64,000 nucleotides of DNA, from the NCBI GenBank assembly GCA_942493335.1, contig OW818693.1, forward strand, positions 248,001-312,000. The letters are read 5' to 3'. The translations under genes were made by a program, and so were the position numbers. Numbering within the stretch: the first letter of the stretch is position 1; every line of letters begins with the position of its first letter. The notes below the pieces were generated by a model. The model ran no database searches. It saw only the letters and a program-made list of their open reading frames with translations, and was not told the DNA's origin. This DNA is from JAEWSN01 sp942493335 (GTDB lineage: Bacteria; Bacillota; Clostridia; DSM-8532). This document shows positions 25,169 to 34,297 of the stretch, piece after piece.

Positions 25169-26243
25169 TCGGCTGGCAAATGAGACAACCATCAAGCGCG
25201 TCCCGGCATACCGGGGAAATACTTCATCTCCGTTACAGGATGGGAATGGAAGCGTCCCGGGGGACGACGGTGATCCGGAGGATGAAAATGGTCCAGTCGG
25301 TGTTTCGGACATAGCCGCATCCTCAGTCATTCATCACAGCTTTGTTGCAGACGGGAGTGGGGATCGGTTGGATCTCCAGTTGGCTGCATTCCTTCCTGAG
25401 GTTTCCCGGTCCCGCCTCGCCAACCTGATATCGGAAGGCTATGCAAAGGTGGACGGAAAACCCGGGAAACCCGGTCTGAAACCCAAAGCCGGACAGATTC
25501 TCGAAATCGGCGTACCTGTAGCGGTGACGCTTCAGGTGATGCCCCAGGATATTCCGCTGGTGATCGTCCATGAGGATGATGACATCCTGGTCCTCGACAA
25601 GGCGAAAGGCATGGTGGTCCATCCTGCGCCCGGGAATCCGGATGGAACGCTCGTGAACGCACTCATGTACCATTGCGGGGATCGCCTTTCGGACATCAAT
25701 GGCGTGATCCGTCCTGGGATCGTCCATCGGATCGACAAGGACACTTCCGGCCTGCTTGTGGTGGCGAAGAACAACCATGCGCATGTGACCCTTTCCGAAG
25801 CCCTGCAGGTCCACGGCATATCGCGCATTTATCGCGCAGTCGTGGACGGGGTCATCAAGACGGATGAGGGAACCGTGGACGCACCCATCGGACGTCATCC
25901 CAAGGACCGCAAGAAGATGGCGGTCACACCGGCCCACGGCCGTCATGCCGTCACCCATTACCGTGTCCTTCGACGCTTCCACGGACACACCCTGATGGAA
26001 TTCGAACTCGAGACGGGCAGGACGCATCAAATCCGCGTCCACATGGCGTTTCTGGGGCATCCTGTCACCGGGGACACGATTTATGGAGCCCCCTGCAGGC
26101 TGATGAACACGGAGGGGCAGGCGCTGCATGCGAAACAGCTCGGGTTCATTCATCCGGGCACTGGACTTCCTGTTTGCTATGATGCGGCGGATCCTGCCTG
26201 GCTCACGAAGCTCCTGGAGGTTCTCGAGCGGCGGGAAGGCTGA
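25152..26243 (+). CDS. rluD: RluD-type 23S rRNA pseudouridine synthase
   Basis: This 363-residue enzyme isomerises uridines in large-subunit rRNA. A polar unconserved leader (residues 1-55) precedes an S4 RNA-binding domain (DRLDLQLAAFLPEVSRSRLA). The catalytic domain follows with the active-site Asp in IVHRIDKDTSGLLVVAKN and the RTHQIRVHMAFLGHPVTGD motif. It overlaps lspA, implying coupling. The exact target (RluD, RluC or RluA-type) cannot be told from sequence alone. Confidence 0.93.
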   Translation: MAKKHNRLANETTIKRVPAYRGNTSSPLQDGNGSVPGDDGDPEDENGPVGVSDIAASSVIHHSFVADGSGDRLDLQLAAFLPEVSRSRLANLISEGYAKVDGKPGKPGLKPKAGQILEIGVPVAVTLQVMPQDIPLVIVHEDDDILVLDKAKGMVVHPAPGNPDGTLVNALMYHCGDRLSDINGVIRPGIVHRIDKDTSGLLVVAKNNHAHVTLSEALQVHGISRIYRAVVDGVIKTDEGTVDAPIGRHPKDRKKMAVTPAHGRHAVTHYRVLRRFHGHTLMEFELETGRTHQIRVHMAFLGHPVTGDTIYGAPCRLMNTEGQALHAKQLGFIHPGTGLPVCYDAADPAWLTKLLEVLERREG

Positions 26244-26284
26244 TGTCCGGCGGGATATGCGGCTGTGAAGCCAAAGTCCAGCAA

Positions 26285-26314
26285 TGGACATGGACGGATT
26301 TGTTGGTGTATAAT
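26285..26314 (+). promoter_or_regulatory. Promoter of the HMA-like small protein
   Basis: TGGACA at 26285-26290 and TATAAT at 26309-26314 are 18 bases apart. The start codon follows 40 bases later, so the small gene has its own promoter. Confidence 0.6.
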
Positions 26315-26354
26315 TCCCATGACGCTTTGATCCAAAGAGCCCAGAGGTGATGAA

Positions 26355-26567
26355 ATGACGAATGAACATGTGACGTTCAATGTGGAAGGCATGGCCGGCA
26401 ATGATAGCGCGGACACCATTCATGCCGCCCTGATCCGGCTCAACGGTGTTGACAACGTCATTGTCGATGTGGGCATGAAGCGGGTTGCCATTGAGTATGA
26501 TGCGGAACGCGTACCGATGGATACCCTGAAGGGGACCATCGAGGACGCTGGCTACAAGGTCCGTTGA
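26355..26567 (+). CDS. HMA-fold small protein lacking the metal-binding cysteines
   Basis: This is a 70-residue protein with the heavy-metal-associated fold of copper chaperones. Shared features are the FNVEGM start, the second strand VIVDVGMKRVAIEYD, and the end IEDAGYKVR. The canonical GMTCxxC loop reads GMAGNDS here: the two Cys positions (15 and 18) are Gly and Ser. It therefore should not bind Cu(I) in the usual way. It has its own promoter, an AGAGGTGA ribosome site and a hairpin after it. The role is unknown; a bona fide CopZ is encoded at 59878-60090. Confidence 0.75.
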   Translation: MTNEHVTFNVEGMAGNDSADTIHAALIRLNGVDNVIVDVGMKRVAIEYDAERVPMDTLKGTIEDAGYKVR

Positions 26568-26582
26568 AACGAAAAGGATCGG

Positions 26583-26612
26583 ATGCCTGCCCGGTGAGCC
26601 GGACAGGCATTT
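26583..26612 (+). terminator. Terminator-like hairpin after the HMA-like gene
   Basis: ATGCCTG-C-CCGG and CCGG-A-CAGGCAT pair with one mismatch around the loop TGAG (26583-26610), followed by TTTCC only. It is placed 15 bases after the stop. Confidence 0.5.
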
Positions 26613-26687
26613 CCATGTGCAAGGACAGGCTTCCGGCGATTCCGGAACAGAATGGCGGGTGCCGGGCACACCCGGAGGATAGTGGGT

Positions 26688-27293
26688 ATGACAGGCATCA
26701 TGGGTGGAACGTTCGATCCGATTCATTTCGGCCATCTCCGTCTTGCGGAGCACATCCGCGAGGAGTTCGGGCTGGAACGGGTGCTTTTCATTCCTGCGGG
26801 AACCCCTCCGCACAAGGCGGGCAAGGAAATCCTGCCTGCGGAGAACCGTCTGGAAATGACCCGGCTGGCGCTGGCGGACAACCCGTTTTTTGAACTGGTG
26901 GATCACGAGATTCGTGCGGAAGGATATTCCTACACGGTTGAAACACTCGAATGGCTGTTGGATAAGGGATACGGACCACTCGCCCTGATCCTCGGAGCGG
27001 ATTCGGTGATTCAGCTTGGAAGCTGGTTCCAGCCGAGGGGGATCCTGTCGCGGGCGTGTGTCATCGCGGCGCCAAGACCGGATGTCGGAGAGGACAGACT
27101 CAAGGAGGCCGCCGATTTCCTGGCCGGGCAATATGGAGGGGACATTCGGATTTCAGCGGCAACCGCCATGCCGCATGCTTCGACGGATATCCGCGAAGCG
27201 GTCGCTTCAGGCAGAACCATTCGTTACCTCGTGCCGGAAGCCGTCCGGCTTTACATTGAACAACACGGATTCTACAGGGAGGAGCGCAGTTGA
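26688..27293 (+). CDS. nadD: Nicotinate-nucleotide adenylyltransferase
   Basis: This 201-residue enzyme makes deamido-NAD from nicotinate mononucleotide and ATP in NAD biosynthesis. The nucleotidyltransferase motif GGTFDPIHFGHL is near the start, followed by PAGTPPHK, and STDIREAVASG lies near the end. ATG 26688 has GGAGG nine bases upstream, and the length fits the family. It overlaps yqeK; nadD-yqeK pairing is standard in Bacillota. Confidence 0.96.
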   Translation: MTGIMGGTFDPIHFGHLRLAEHIREEFGLERVLFIPAGTPPHKAGKEILPAENRLEMTRLALADNPFFELVDHEIRAEGYSYTVETLEWLLDKGYGPLALILGADSVIQLGSWFQPRGILSRACVIAAPRPDVGEDRLKEAADFLAGQYGGDIRISAATAMPHASTDIREAVASGRTIRYLVPEAVRLYIEQHGFYREERS

Positions 27294-27889
27294 ACGGTAT
27301 CCTGGAGGAGATTCGGTCCTACATCGAAAAGGAACTGAAACCGTCACGGTACCGACATTCCATCGGAGTCATGGACTCCGCGCGGAAATTGGCGGAGCGT
27401 CACGGGGAGAATCCGGAAAAGGCCGCATTGGCAGGGATCCTGCATGATTGCGGCAAGAATCGTTCCGGACCCGAGTCCCTGCGCCTTCTGGAAGCCATAG
27501 GCTATGTTCCCAACGAAGTGGAAAGATATGAACCATCCCTGCTGCATGGGCACATCGGTGCATTGGTGGCGCGGGAGCATTTCGGGATTACGGACGACGA
27601 GGTCCTGTCTGCCATCGCCTGCCATACCACGGGCAAAACGGGCATGTCGGCGTTGGACAAGATCATCTACATCGCAGACTACATCGAACCGAACCGGGAT
27701 GGCGATTGGGTTTTCCCCTTGCGGACCCTTGCTTTCCAGAACCTTGACAGATGCCTCATCCTCTGCGCGGACAGCACACTGACTTTTGTGATGCGCAAGG
27801 GAAAGCCCATCCACCCGGATACGGTTCGCATGCGGAATGAAACCCTGATGCGTCTTGGCGTTTCCGGAACAGGGGAGGAGGACACATGA
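27290..27889 (+). CDS. yqeK: YqeK-type HD-domain dinucleoside tetraphosphatase
   Basis: This is a 199-residue HD phosphohydrolase; YqeK enzymes split diadenosine tetraphosphate into two ADP. Metal-binding motifs are RYRHSIGV, GILHDCGK, HGHIGA and IACHTTG, and KIIYIADYIEPNRDG follows. Translation begins at TTG 27290, which overlaps the nadD stop (TTGA), with GGAGG upstream. The next gene overlaps by ATGA. The chain nadD-yqeK-mgtC-like-lepB reads as one operon. Confidence 0.92.
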   Translation: MNGILEEIRSYIEKELKPSRYRHSIGVMDSARKLAERHGENPEKAALAGILHDCGKNRSGPESLRLLEAIGYVPNEVERYEPSLLHGHIGALVAREHFGITDDEVLSAIACHTTGKTGMSALDKIIYIADYIEPNRDGDWVFPLRTLAFQNLDRCLILCADSTLTFVMRKGKPIHPDTVRMRNETLMRLGVSGTGEEDT

Positions 27890-28371
27890 CGGATTGGACG
27901 ACATTCTCCTTCTCGATGCTGCTTGAACTGTTCCTGCGTTTGCTGTCGGCCTGCATCCTTGCAGGGCTCATCGGTTTCGAACGGGAGTTCGCCAGCCATA
28001 AGCCGGCCGGATTCCGGACGCATATCCTGGTCGGTCTGGGCTCCGCCCTTGTCATGATGACTTCCGAATACGCCATGCAGGCGTTCCCGGCCGCCGGAGT
28101 CGATCCGACACGCATCGGGGCACAGGTGGTCAGCGGCATTGGCTTTCTCGGCGCCGGCGCCATCATCCGTTCCGGTATCACCGTCAAGGGACTGACAACG
28201 GCCGCGAGTCTCTGGGCAGTCGCCTGTGTCGGGCTGGCCTGCGGGATCGGCTTTTATGGAGGCGCTTTCATCGCCACGGCGCTTGTATGGGTCGTGCTGT
28301 CCCTCCTCAAGGTGGTGGAAACCAGGCTTGAGCGGAAAAAACGGACAAGAATGAGTCAATCGGAAGAATGA
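27886..28371 (+). CDS. MgtC/SapB-family membrane protein
   Basis: This is a 161-residue membrane protein with about four helices. Family landmarks are LAGLIGFEREFASHKPAGFRT, the HILVGLGSALVMM helix, and the Gly-rich VVSGIGFLGAGAIIRSG. The C-terminal ACT-like domain of MgtC is absent, as in the short SapB form. MgtC proteins affect magnesium homeostasis and ATP synthase, but short homologues are poorly characterised. An ATGA overlap couples it to yqeK. Confidence 0.9.
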   Translation: MTDWTTFSFSMLLELFLRLLSACILAGLIGFEREFASHKPAGFRTHILVGLGSALVMMTSEYAMQAFPAAGVDPTRIGAQVVSGIGFLGAGAIIRSGITVKGLTTAASLWAVACVGLACGIGFYGGAFIATALVWVVLSLLKVVETRLERKKRTRMSQSEE

Positions 28372-28382
28372 CAGGAGGAAAC

Positions 28383-29045
28383 ATGGACAATCAGAATGTT
28401 CAAGGGAACGGGACAACGCCACCGGTTGTGCCTGTCAGGAAGAATCGGTTTCTCCGTGAACTTGCGGAGTGGATTTTGTATATTCTGGCTGCCTTTGTGT
28501 TGGCATCGCTCATTCAGAGTGAAGTGTTCGCATTGACGGAAGTCAACATGAGTTCCATGGAAACGACACTGATCGAACATGACAAACTTGTCATGAACAA
28601 GCTTGCCTACCGCTTCTCCGAACCGGTGAAGGGGGATATCCTGATTTTCCTGAAGGATGAACAGGCGGACGGATTTGTCCGCAGATTCGAAATCTATCTC
28701 AGCGACGTGGCCATGAAGACACGGGGGGAATTCCGGCGAAACCGGCTGATCAAGCGGGTGATCGCAGTACCCGGCGACACGCTTGAAATCAGGGACAACC
28801 AGGTGATCGTCAACGGGGAAGTGCAGAAAGAGCCCTTTGCCCGGATTGATCCCGATGAAAACCGGGTGGTGAACGGGGAACTGGCACTTGTGACGATTCC
28901 CGAAGGGAAAATTTTCGTCATGGGCGACAATCGCGGGAAGAGCATGGACAGCCGCAGTTTCGGCGTTGTGGACATTTCATCGGTCGAAGGAAAAGCGGTT
29001 TTCCGAGTCATGCCGTTCAGCAAGTTTGGCGGCCTATACAAATAG
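28383..29045 (+). CDS. lepB: Signal peptidase I
   Basis: This 220-residue membrane serine protease cuts signal peptides from secreted proteins. One N-terminal helix (ILYILAAFVLASLIQ) anchors it. The catalytic Ser lies in NMSSMETTL and the catalytic Lys in RLIKRVIAVPGDTL. The conserved box GDNRGKSMDSRSFG follows. ATG 28383 has AGGAGG four bases upstream and is preferred to ATG 28368. Confidence 0.94.
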   Translation: MDNQNVQGNGTTPPVVPVRKNRFLRELAEWILYILAAFVLASLIQSEVFALTEVNMSSMETTLIEHDKLVMNKLAYRFSEPVKGDILIFLKDEQADGFVRRFEIYLSDVAMKTRGEFRRNRLIKRVIAVPGDTLEIRDNQVIVNGEVQKEPFARIDPDENRVVNGELALVTIPEGKIFVMGDNRGKSMDSRSFGVVDISSVEGKAVFRVMPFSKFGGLYK

Positions 29046-29162
29046 AAGGACCCGAACAACACAGGCGAGAATCCTTTGGATTTCCTCGCACCCCAGTTTC
29101 CGAACCCACTGCGGACTGAATACCGCACAGGAGGGGTTCGGCCTTCCGGAGGAGCAGGGACG

Positions 29163-30209
29163 ATGGGCAAGGCACTGATTGAACTGAGAGGTCTGACAAA
29201 ATCATACAGTGGAAACAAGGTGGTGGACAATGTCTCATTGTCCATCCGCGAAAATGAGTTCGTGACCCTGCTGGGACCCAGCGGATGCGGCAAGACCACG
29301 ACCCTGCGCATGATCGGCGGGTTCGAGGAACCTGATTCCGGCGAAATCCTTTTCGAGGGACATGATCTTTTGCCCGTGCCGCCCTACCGCAGGAACATCA
29401 ACACGGTGTTCCAACGATATGCGCTGTTTCCGCACATGAATGTCTATGAAAACATCGCATTCGGACTGCGCATCAAGAAGCTCGGGAAAACCGAGATCGC
29501 GGAGCGCGTGGCCAAGATGCTTCATCTGGTCGATCTGGAAGGGTTTGAGCGAAGGAATGTCGATTCCCTGAGCGGAGGCCAGCAGCAGCGTGTCGCGATC
29601 GCACGTGCTTTGGTCAACCAGCCCAAGGTGCTCCTGCTCGATGAGCCGCTGGGGGCGCTGGACCTCAAACTGCGCAAGGAAATGCAGATCGAGCTGCTGG
29701 ACATGCAGCGTTCCGTCGGAATCACATTCATTTATGTCACGCATGACCAGGAGGAAGCGCTGACCATGTCCGACACGGTCGTAGTCATGAACAAAGGCGT
29801 CATCCAACAGGTCGGCACACCTGTCGACATCTACAATGAACCCATCAACCGGTTTGTAGCGGACTTCATCGGCGAGAGCAACATCATGGAAGCCGTCATG
29901 CCCGAAGACCGTGTCGTCATCATTGATGGCGTGACTTTCCCTTGCGTGGACACGGGCTTCGCCCCGAACGAGGAAGTGGATGTGGTCATCCGGCCGGAGG
30001 ATATCCGGATTACGGTCAATCCGGAAGACGGGCAGCTTCAGGGCACGGTCACTTCGGTCGTGTTCAAGGGCGTTCATTACGAGATGCTGATCGAGACGGA
30101 CCGGCGGGAGTACATGGTGCACCGTACCATGATGTTTCCGGAAGGAAGCCGGGTAGGGATGAACATCCAGCCGGCCGACATCCAGGTCATGAAGAAGGGG
30201 GATGGGTGA
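29163..30209 (+). CDS. potA: Spermidine/putrescine ABC transporter ATPase
   Basis: This 348-residue ATPase powers the PotABCD polyamine importer. Motifs are Walker A LLGPSGCGKTTTLRMI, the Q-loop region NTVFQRYALFPHMNV, signature LSGGQQQRVAIARAL, Walker B VLLLDEPLGALD and switch His in FIYVTHDQEEAL. A C-terminal TOBE domain (VVIRPEDIRI) is present. ATG 29163 follows GGAGGAGCAGGGACG. It overlaps potB by eight bases. Confidence 0.95.
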   Translation: MGKALIELRGLTKSYSGNKVVDNVSLSIRENEFVTLLGPSGCGKTTTLRMIGGFEEPDSGEILFEGHDLLPVPPYRRNINTVFQRYALFPHMNVYENIAFGLRIKKLGKTEIAERVAKMLHLVDLEGFERRNVDSLSGGQQQRVAIARALVNQPKVLLLDEPLGALDLKLRKEMQIELLDMQRSVGITFIYVTHDQEEALTMSDTVVVMNKGVIQQVGTPVDIYNEPINRFVADFIGESNIMEAVMPEDRVVIIDGVTFPCVDTGFAPNEEVDVVIRPEDIRITVNPEDGQLQGTVTSVVFKGVHYEMLIETDRREYMVHRTMMFPEGSRVGMNIQPADIQVMKKGDG

Positions 30210-31053
30210 TTTGAAGGCTCGCATGCGCCTCCTCGCCTGGCCCTACTTGGGCTGGATGGCCATTTTCGTTGTGATTCCGCTGGTTCTTGTCCTGCTTTAC
30301 AGCTTTACGAGCGGTGATATTCACGATGTTTCCACCTGGCAGTTTACTGCGGACAACTTTGCCCGTTTCAACGAACCGACCTACCTGAAGGTCATGGCGG
30401 ACTCCTTTCTGCTGGCAACCGCAAGCACGCTCATCTGCCTGATCCTTGGCTATCCGGTCGCCATGATCATCTCGCGGGCGGACATCCGGTACAGGAATCT
30501 GCTTCTGATGTTCTTTCTCGTCCCGATGTGGATGAACTTCCTGCTCAGGACCTATGCCTGGATGTCCCTTCTGTCCCCGAACGGACTCATCAACCGGGGC
30601 CTGCAGGCGCTTGGCCTGCCGATTCTGGAAATCATGCCGGGACCGTGGGCTGTCCTGCTCGGCATGGTTTACAATTTCCTGCCATTCATGGTGCTTCCCA
30701 TCTATACGGTGCTCTCGAAAATCGATCGACCCTTACTGGAAGCCGCATCCGATCTTGGCGCCAACAAGTTTCTGACCTTCTGGAAGGTGATTTTTCCACT
30801 TTCCCTTCCCGGTGTTGTCTCAGGCATCACCATGGTGTTCATGCCGGCGGTCAGCACCTTTGTCATTTCCTCCCTGCTCGGCGGCAGCAAAACGCTGCTG
30901 ATCGGCGATGTGATCGAGCAGCAGTTCACGTATGAACGCAACTGGCACTTCGGTTCTTCGCTGTCCATCATCCTGATGGTCATCATCCTGCTTTCCATGG
31001 CGGTCATGTCGCGGATCGACCGGAAGCCGGCGGAAGGGGGACGCGCCGCATGA
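30202..31053 (+). CDS. potB: Spermidine/putrescine ABC transporter permease PotB
   Basis: This is a 283-residue permease with six membrane helices. The cytoplasmic EAA loop reads LEAASDLGANKFLTFWKVIF, and FLVPMWMNFLLRTYAWM is typical of PotB. GGGGG precedes the start, and the reading frame overlaps potA and potC. It forms the membrane channel with PotC. Confidence 0.95.
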   Translation: MGDLKARMRLLAWPYLGWMAIFVVIPLVLVLLYSFTSGDIHDVSTWQFTADNFARFNEPTYLKVMADSFLLATASTLICLILGYPVAMIISRADIRYRNLLLMFFLVPMWMNFLLRTYAWMSLLSPNGLINRGLQALGLPILEIMPGPWAVLLGMVYNFLPFMVLPIYTVLSKIDRPLLEAASDLGANKFLTFWKVIFPLSLPGVVSGITMVFMPAVSTFVISSLLGGSKTLLIGDVIEQQFTYERNWHFGSSLSIILMVIILLSMAVMSRIDRKPAEGGRAA

Positions 31054-31829
31054 TGAAATTCCTCAAGCGCTCCTACATGGGCATCATCTTTCTCTTCCTG
31101 TATACGCCCATCGTGGTTCTGATCGCGTTTTCCTTCAACAGCTCGAAATCACGCGGCCAATGGGGCGGCTTCACGCTGAAATGGTATCTGGACATGATGG
31201 GCGACCGGCAGATCCGGGAAGCCCTGATGTTCACCATCGTCATCGCCGTGCTGTCCACCGTGATCTCGACCGTGTTCGGCACCGTGGCGGCCATCGGCAT
31301 CCACAACATGCGCCGGGTGACCCGGACGGCTGCGCTCAATCTCAACAACCTGCCGGTCCTGAATCCGGACATCATCACGGGTGTCGCGCTGATGACGCTC
31401 TTCATTTCGACCGGCCTGCCACTCGGACCCGTTGCCATGCTCATCGCGCATGTCGTGTTCAGCACGCCGTACGTCATCCTTGCCGTATTGCCGAAATTGC
31501 GGCAGATGAACCGGTACACGGCGGAAGCGGCGATGGATCTGGGGGCGACGCCTGCCATGGCACTCCGCAAGGTCATTCTGCCCGAGATCTCTCCCGGTAT
31601 CGTCAGCGGTGCGCTCATGGCCTTCACCATGTCCATCGACGACTTCGTGATCAGTTTCTTTACGGCCGGCACCGATGCCACGAACCTTTCCATCCTGATC
31701 TACTCGATGGCCAAACGAGGCGTGAAACCTTCCATCAACGCACTCAGCACGGTGATGTTCGCCGTGGTGGTGATACTTCTGCTCATCATCAACAAGAGAA
31801 GCGACAAGGGAGAGGAACTGCTGTTATGA
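31050..31829 (+). CDS. potC: Spermidine/putrescine ABC transporter permease PotC
   Basis: This is a 259-residue permease with six helices. The start KRSYMGIIFLFLYTPIVVLI and the EAA loop AEAAMDLGATPAMALRKVIL are PotC-like. It is joined to potB by a four-base ATGA overlap and to potD the same way, so the four genes are one transcript. Confidence 0.95.
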   Translation: MMKFLKRSYMGIIFLFLYTPIVVLIAFSFNSSKSRGQWGGFTLKWYLDMMGDRQIREALMFTIVIAVLSTVISTVFGTVAAIGIHNMRRVTRTAALNLNNLPVLNPDIITGVALMTLFISTGLPLGPVAMLIAHVVFSTPYVILAVLPKLRQMNRYTAEAAMDLGATPAMALRKVILPEISPGIVSGALMAFTMSIDDFVISFFTAGTDATNLSILIYSMAKRGVKPSINALSTVMFAVVVILLLIINKRSDKGEELLL

Positions 31830-32887
31830 AGAGAAGACTTGCCATCATCCTGTCCGTCCTGATGCTGGTTTCAGCCATTCCAACCCTTTCCGGTTGCGGT
31901 TCGAAGGTCAGCATCAATGTTTTCAACTGGGGCGAATATATCGATGAATCCCTTCTGACGAAATTCGAGAAGGAGACAGGCATCACGGTCAATTACAAAA
32001 TGTACGATACCAATGAAACCCTCCTCGCCAAGATGGACGCGGGGGGAAGCAGCTTCGATGTGGTGTTCCCCTCGGATTACGCCATTTCCGAGATGGTGAA
32101 GCGGGACATGCTGCGTCCGTTGGATTTCGCCAACATTCCGAACTACAAGTATATCGACGAACAGACGAAGAATCTTCCGTACGATCCTGAAAACAAGTAT
32201 TCCGTCCCGTATTTCTGGGGGACCATCGGCATCCTTTACAACAAGAACCTCGTGAAGGAGCCGATCGACAGCTGGAATGTCCTCTGGGACGAGAAATACA
32301 AGGGCAAGATCATCATGAAGAAGGATGTCCGGGATACGATGGGTGTCGCGCTGAAGCGGCTCGGTTTTTCCGTCAACAGCATGAACGAATCGGAACTGCG
32401 GGCGGCGAAGGACAGTCTCATCGAGCAGAAGCCGTTGATCAACGGGTATTACGGCGATGAGATCAAGGATATGATTGCCAACGGAGACGCGGCTATGGGC
32501 GTCACCTACTCCGGGGATCCGATGGATCTTTACTGGGACGATTCCGCAGATTTCAGCTATGTCGGCTATGTCATCCCGAAAGAGGGAACCAACGTCTGGT
32601 ATGACGCGATGGTGGTGCCGAAGAGCAGCAAGAATCCGAAGGCGGCGGAAGCCTTCATCAACTTCATGCTTGATCCGGAAAACGCCTACCAGAATTCAAG
32701 TGCGGTCGGCTACACCTCCCCGAACACGGAAGCGTTGAAGAAAATGAAGGAAGAATACCCTGAGATTTTTACCATGGATGCGTATTGGCCTTCCCAGGAA
32801 GTGCTGAAGAAAAGCGAAGTCTATGTGGATCTCGGAGACGCCAAGGCCCTTTACAACGAACTGTGGACCGAGGTGCGCGTGGAGTGA
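31826..32887 (+). CDS. potD: Spermidine/putrescine-binding lipoprotein PotD
   Basis: This is a 353-residue substrate-binding protein outside the membrane. The signal peptide ends in a lipobox TLSGC, so it is lipid-anchored. The family core shows VFNWGEYIDESLLTKFEKET, DVVFPSDYAISEMVKRDML and PYFWGTIGILYNK. Polyamine-binding acidic and aromatic residues (for example YSGDPMDLYWD) are present. It overlaps potC as ATGA. Confidence 0.95.
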   Translation: MKRRLAIILSVLMLVSAIPTLSGCGSKVSINVFNWGEYIDESLLTKFEKETGITVNYKMYDTNETLLAKMDAGGSSFDVVFPSDYAISEMVKRDMLRPLDFANIPNYKYIDEQTKNLPYDPENKYSVPYFWGTIGILYNKNLVKEPIDSWNVLWDEKYKGKIIMKKDVRDTMGVALKRLGFSVNSMNESELRAAKDSLIEQKPLINGYYGDEIKDMIANGDAAMGVTYSGDPMDLYWDDSADFSYVGYVIPKEGTNVWYDAMVVPKSSKNPKAAEAFINFMLDPENAYQNSSAVGYTSPNTEALKKMKEEYPEIFTMDAYWPSQEVLKKSEVYVDLGDAKALYNELWTEVRVE

Positions 32888-32984
32888 CCTTTCTGCGTGC
32901 CGTTTTTCGTCACGTCGCGTGTGGTATGAATCAGCAGAAACGCATGAATCGCGTCGCAGCGTGCAACGCAGAATTGGTGGATGC

Positions 32985-34196
32985 ATGGTTCTCTACATCG
33001 CAAGACAACCCATTTTCGATCGTCAGATCAATATTTACGGGTATGAACTGCTTTACCGGAAGAATGAAAGGAATCTTTTTCCGGATACGGATGCCGATGA
33101 GGCATCCTCCAACGTCATCATCAATGCATTCCATGTGCTGGGAATCGACAGGCTGATCGGCGGACACCGGGCGTTCATCAATTTTACCGGGAATCTCCTG
33201 TTGCAGGGGGTTGCGACCCTGCTTCCCAAGGAAGGGCTTGTCGTGGAAATCCTGGAGGATATCCAGCCGACCCCCGCCATACTGGACGCGTGCCATGAAC
33301 TGAAACGCCAGGGATACATGCTGGCATTGGACGATTTCGTCAACACCCCCGTCATGCGGCCGTTTGTGGAACTGGCGGACATCATCAAGGTCGATTTCAT
33401 CCAGTCGGATGTGCGGGAACGGCGTTCCATCGTCCGAATGCTCGGAAACGGGAAGATTCGTTTTCTGGCGGAGAAAATCGAAACGCTGGAAGAGTTCGAG
33501 CAGGCGAAGGCGTTGGGATACACCCTGTTTCAGGGGTTTTTCTTCAGCAAACCTGTCATCCAGCCCATGGGCGACATTCCCCCGATGCGGGTGAACCAGC
33601 TCCGATTGCTTGAGCTGCTGAACAAGCGGGAAATTGATTTTTCGGAGCTGTCAGGCATTGTGACACGGGATGTCTCGCTTTCCTACAAGCTTTTGAAACT
33701 TGTAAATTCCTCTGCTTTCGGGTTGCGGACGAAAATCGATTCCATCCGGCATGCGCTTGTCATGCTTGGTCTGGACGAACTGAAGAAATGGCTGTCGTTG
33801 ATTGTCATGCGCGGTCTTGCGGAAAACAAGCCGGATGAGCTTGTGAGGCTTTCGTTGCTCCGGGCGCGCATGATGGAACAGCTTGGCACGGAACTCGGAT
33901 GGGCGGGAAAAGCGGCCGACCTGTTCCTGCTCGGACTCTTTTCCTGCCTGGATGTCCTGATGAGCCGGCCCCTTTCCGAACTGCTCGAGGGCATTTCGGT
34001 TTCTTCCGAAGTGAAGTCGGCGCTTCTGCGGCAGGAAGGGATGTTCGGAATGCTCTATGTCCTCATCAAGCAGTATGAGGAAGGTCATTGGGATGAAGTC
34101 ACCCGCTTGTCCACCCTCATCGGTCTCGATCCTCAAAAGGTGCTGCCGGTCTACCTGGAATCGATGAAATGGTGTTCCGCGATCCTGGAATCCTGA
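32985..34196 (+). CDS. EAL-like plus HDOD domain signalling protein
   Basis: This is a 403-residue cytoplasmic protein of the YuxH type. Residues 1-205 are an EAL-like domain (YIARQPIFDRQINIYGYELL, LALDDFVNTPV, LGYTLFQGFFFSKP). Its EAL signature is degenerate (VEILED), so c-di-GMP cleavage is doubtful. Residues about 205-395 are an HDOD domain (DVSLSYKLLKLVNSSAFGL, ALVMLGLDELKKWLSL). ATG 32985 is chosen from the family start MVLYIARQPI; its ribosome site is weak. It lies between potABCD and the polyamine decarboxylase. Confidence 0.88.
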   Translation: MVLYIARQPIFDRQINIYGYELLYRKNERNLFPDTDADEASSNVIINAFHVLGIDRLIGGHRAFINFTGNLLLQGVATLLPKEGLVVEILEDIQPTPAILDACHELKRQGYMLALDDFVNTPVMRPFVELADIIKVDFIQSDVRERRSIVRMLGNGKIRFLAEKIETLEEFEQAKALGYTLFQGFFFSKPVIQPMGDIPPMRVNQLRLLELLNKREIDFSELSGIVTRDVSLSYKLLKLVNSSAFGLRTKIDSIRHALVMLGLDELKKWLSLIVMRGLAENKPDELVRLSLLRARMMEQLGTELGWAGKAADLFLLGLFSCLDVLMSRPLSELLEGISVSSEVKSALLRQEGMFGMLYVLIKQYEEGHWDEVTRLSTLIGLDPQKVLPVYLESMKWCSAILES

Positions 34197-34297
34197 GCCG
34201 GTGAAACGCCATGTGACGGGCGTCATGCCATGAAGCAGGGGGCATCAGGGCCGTGGCCATGACGAATCGGAAGGGGTCCGCAGGGAAGGAATGCGCC

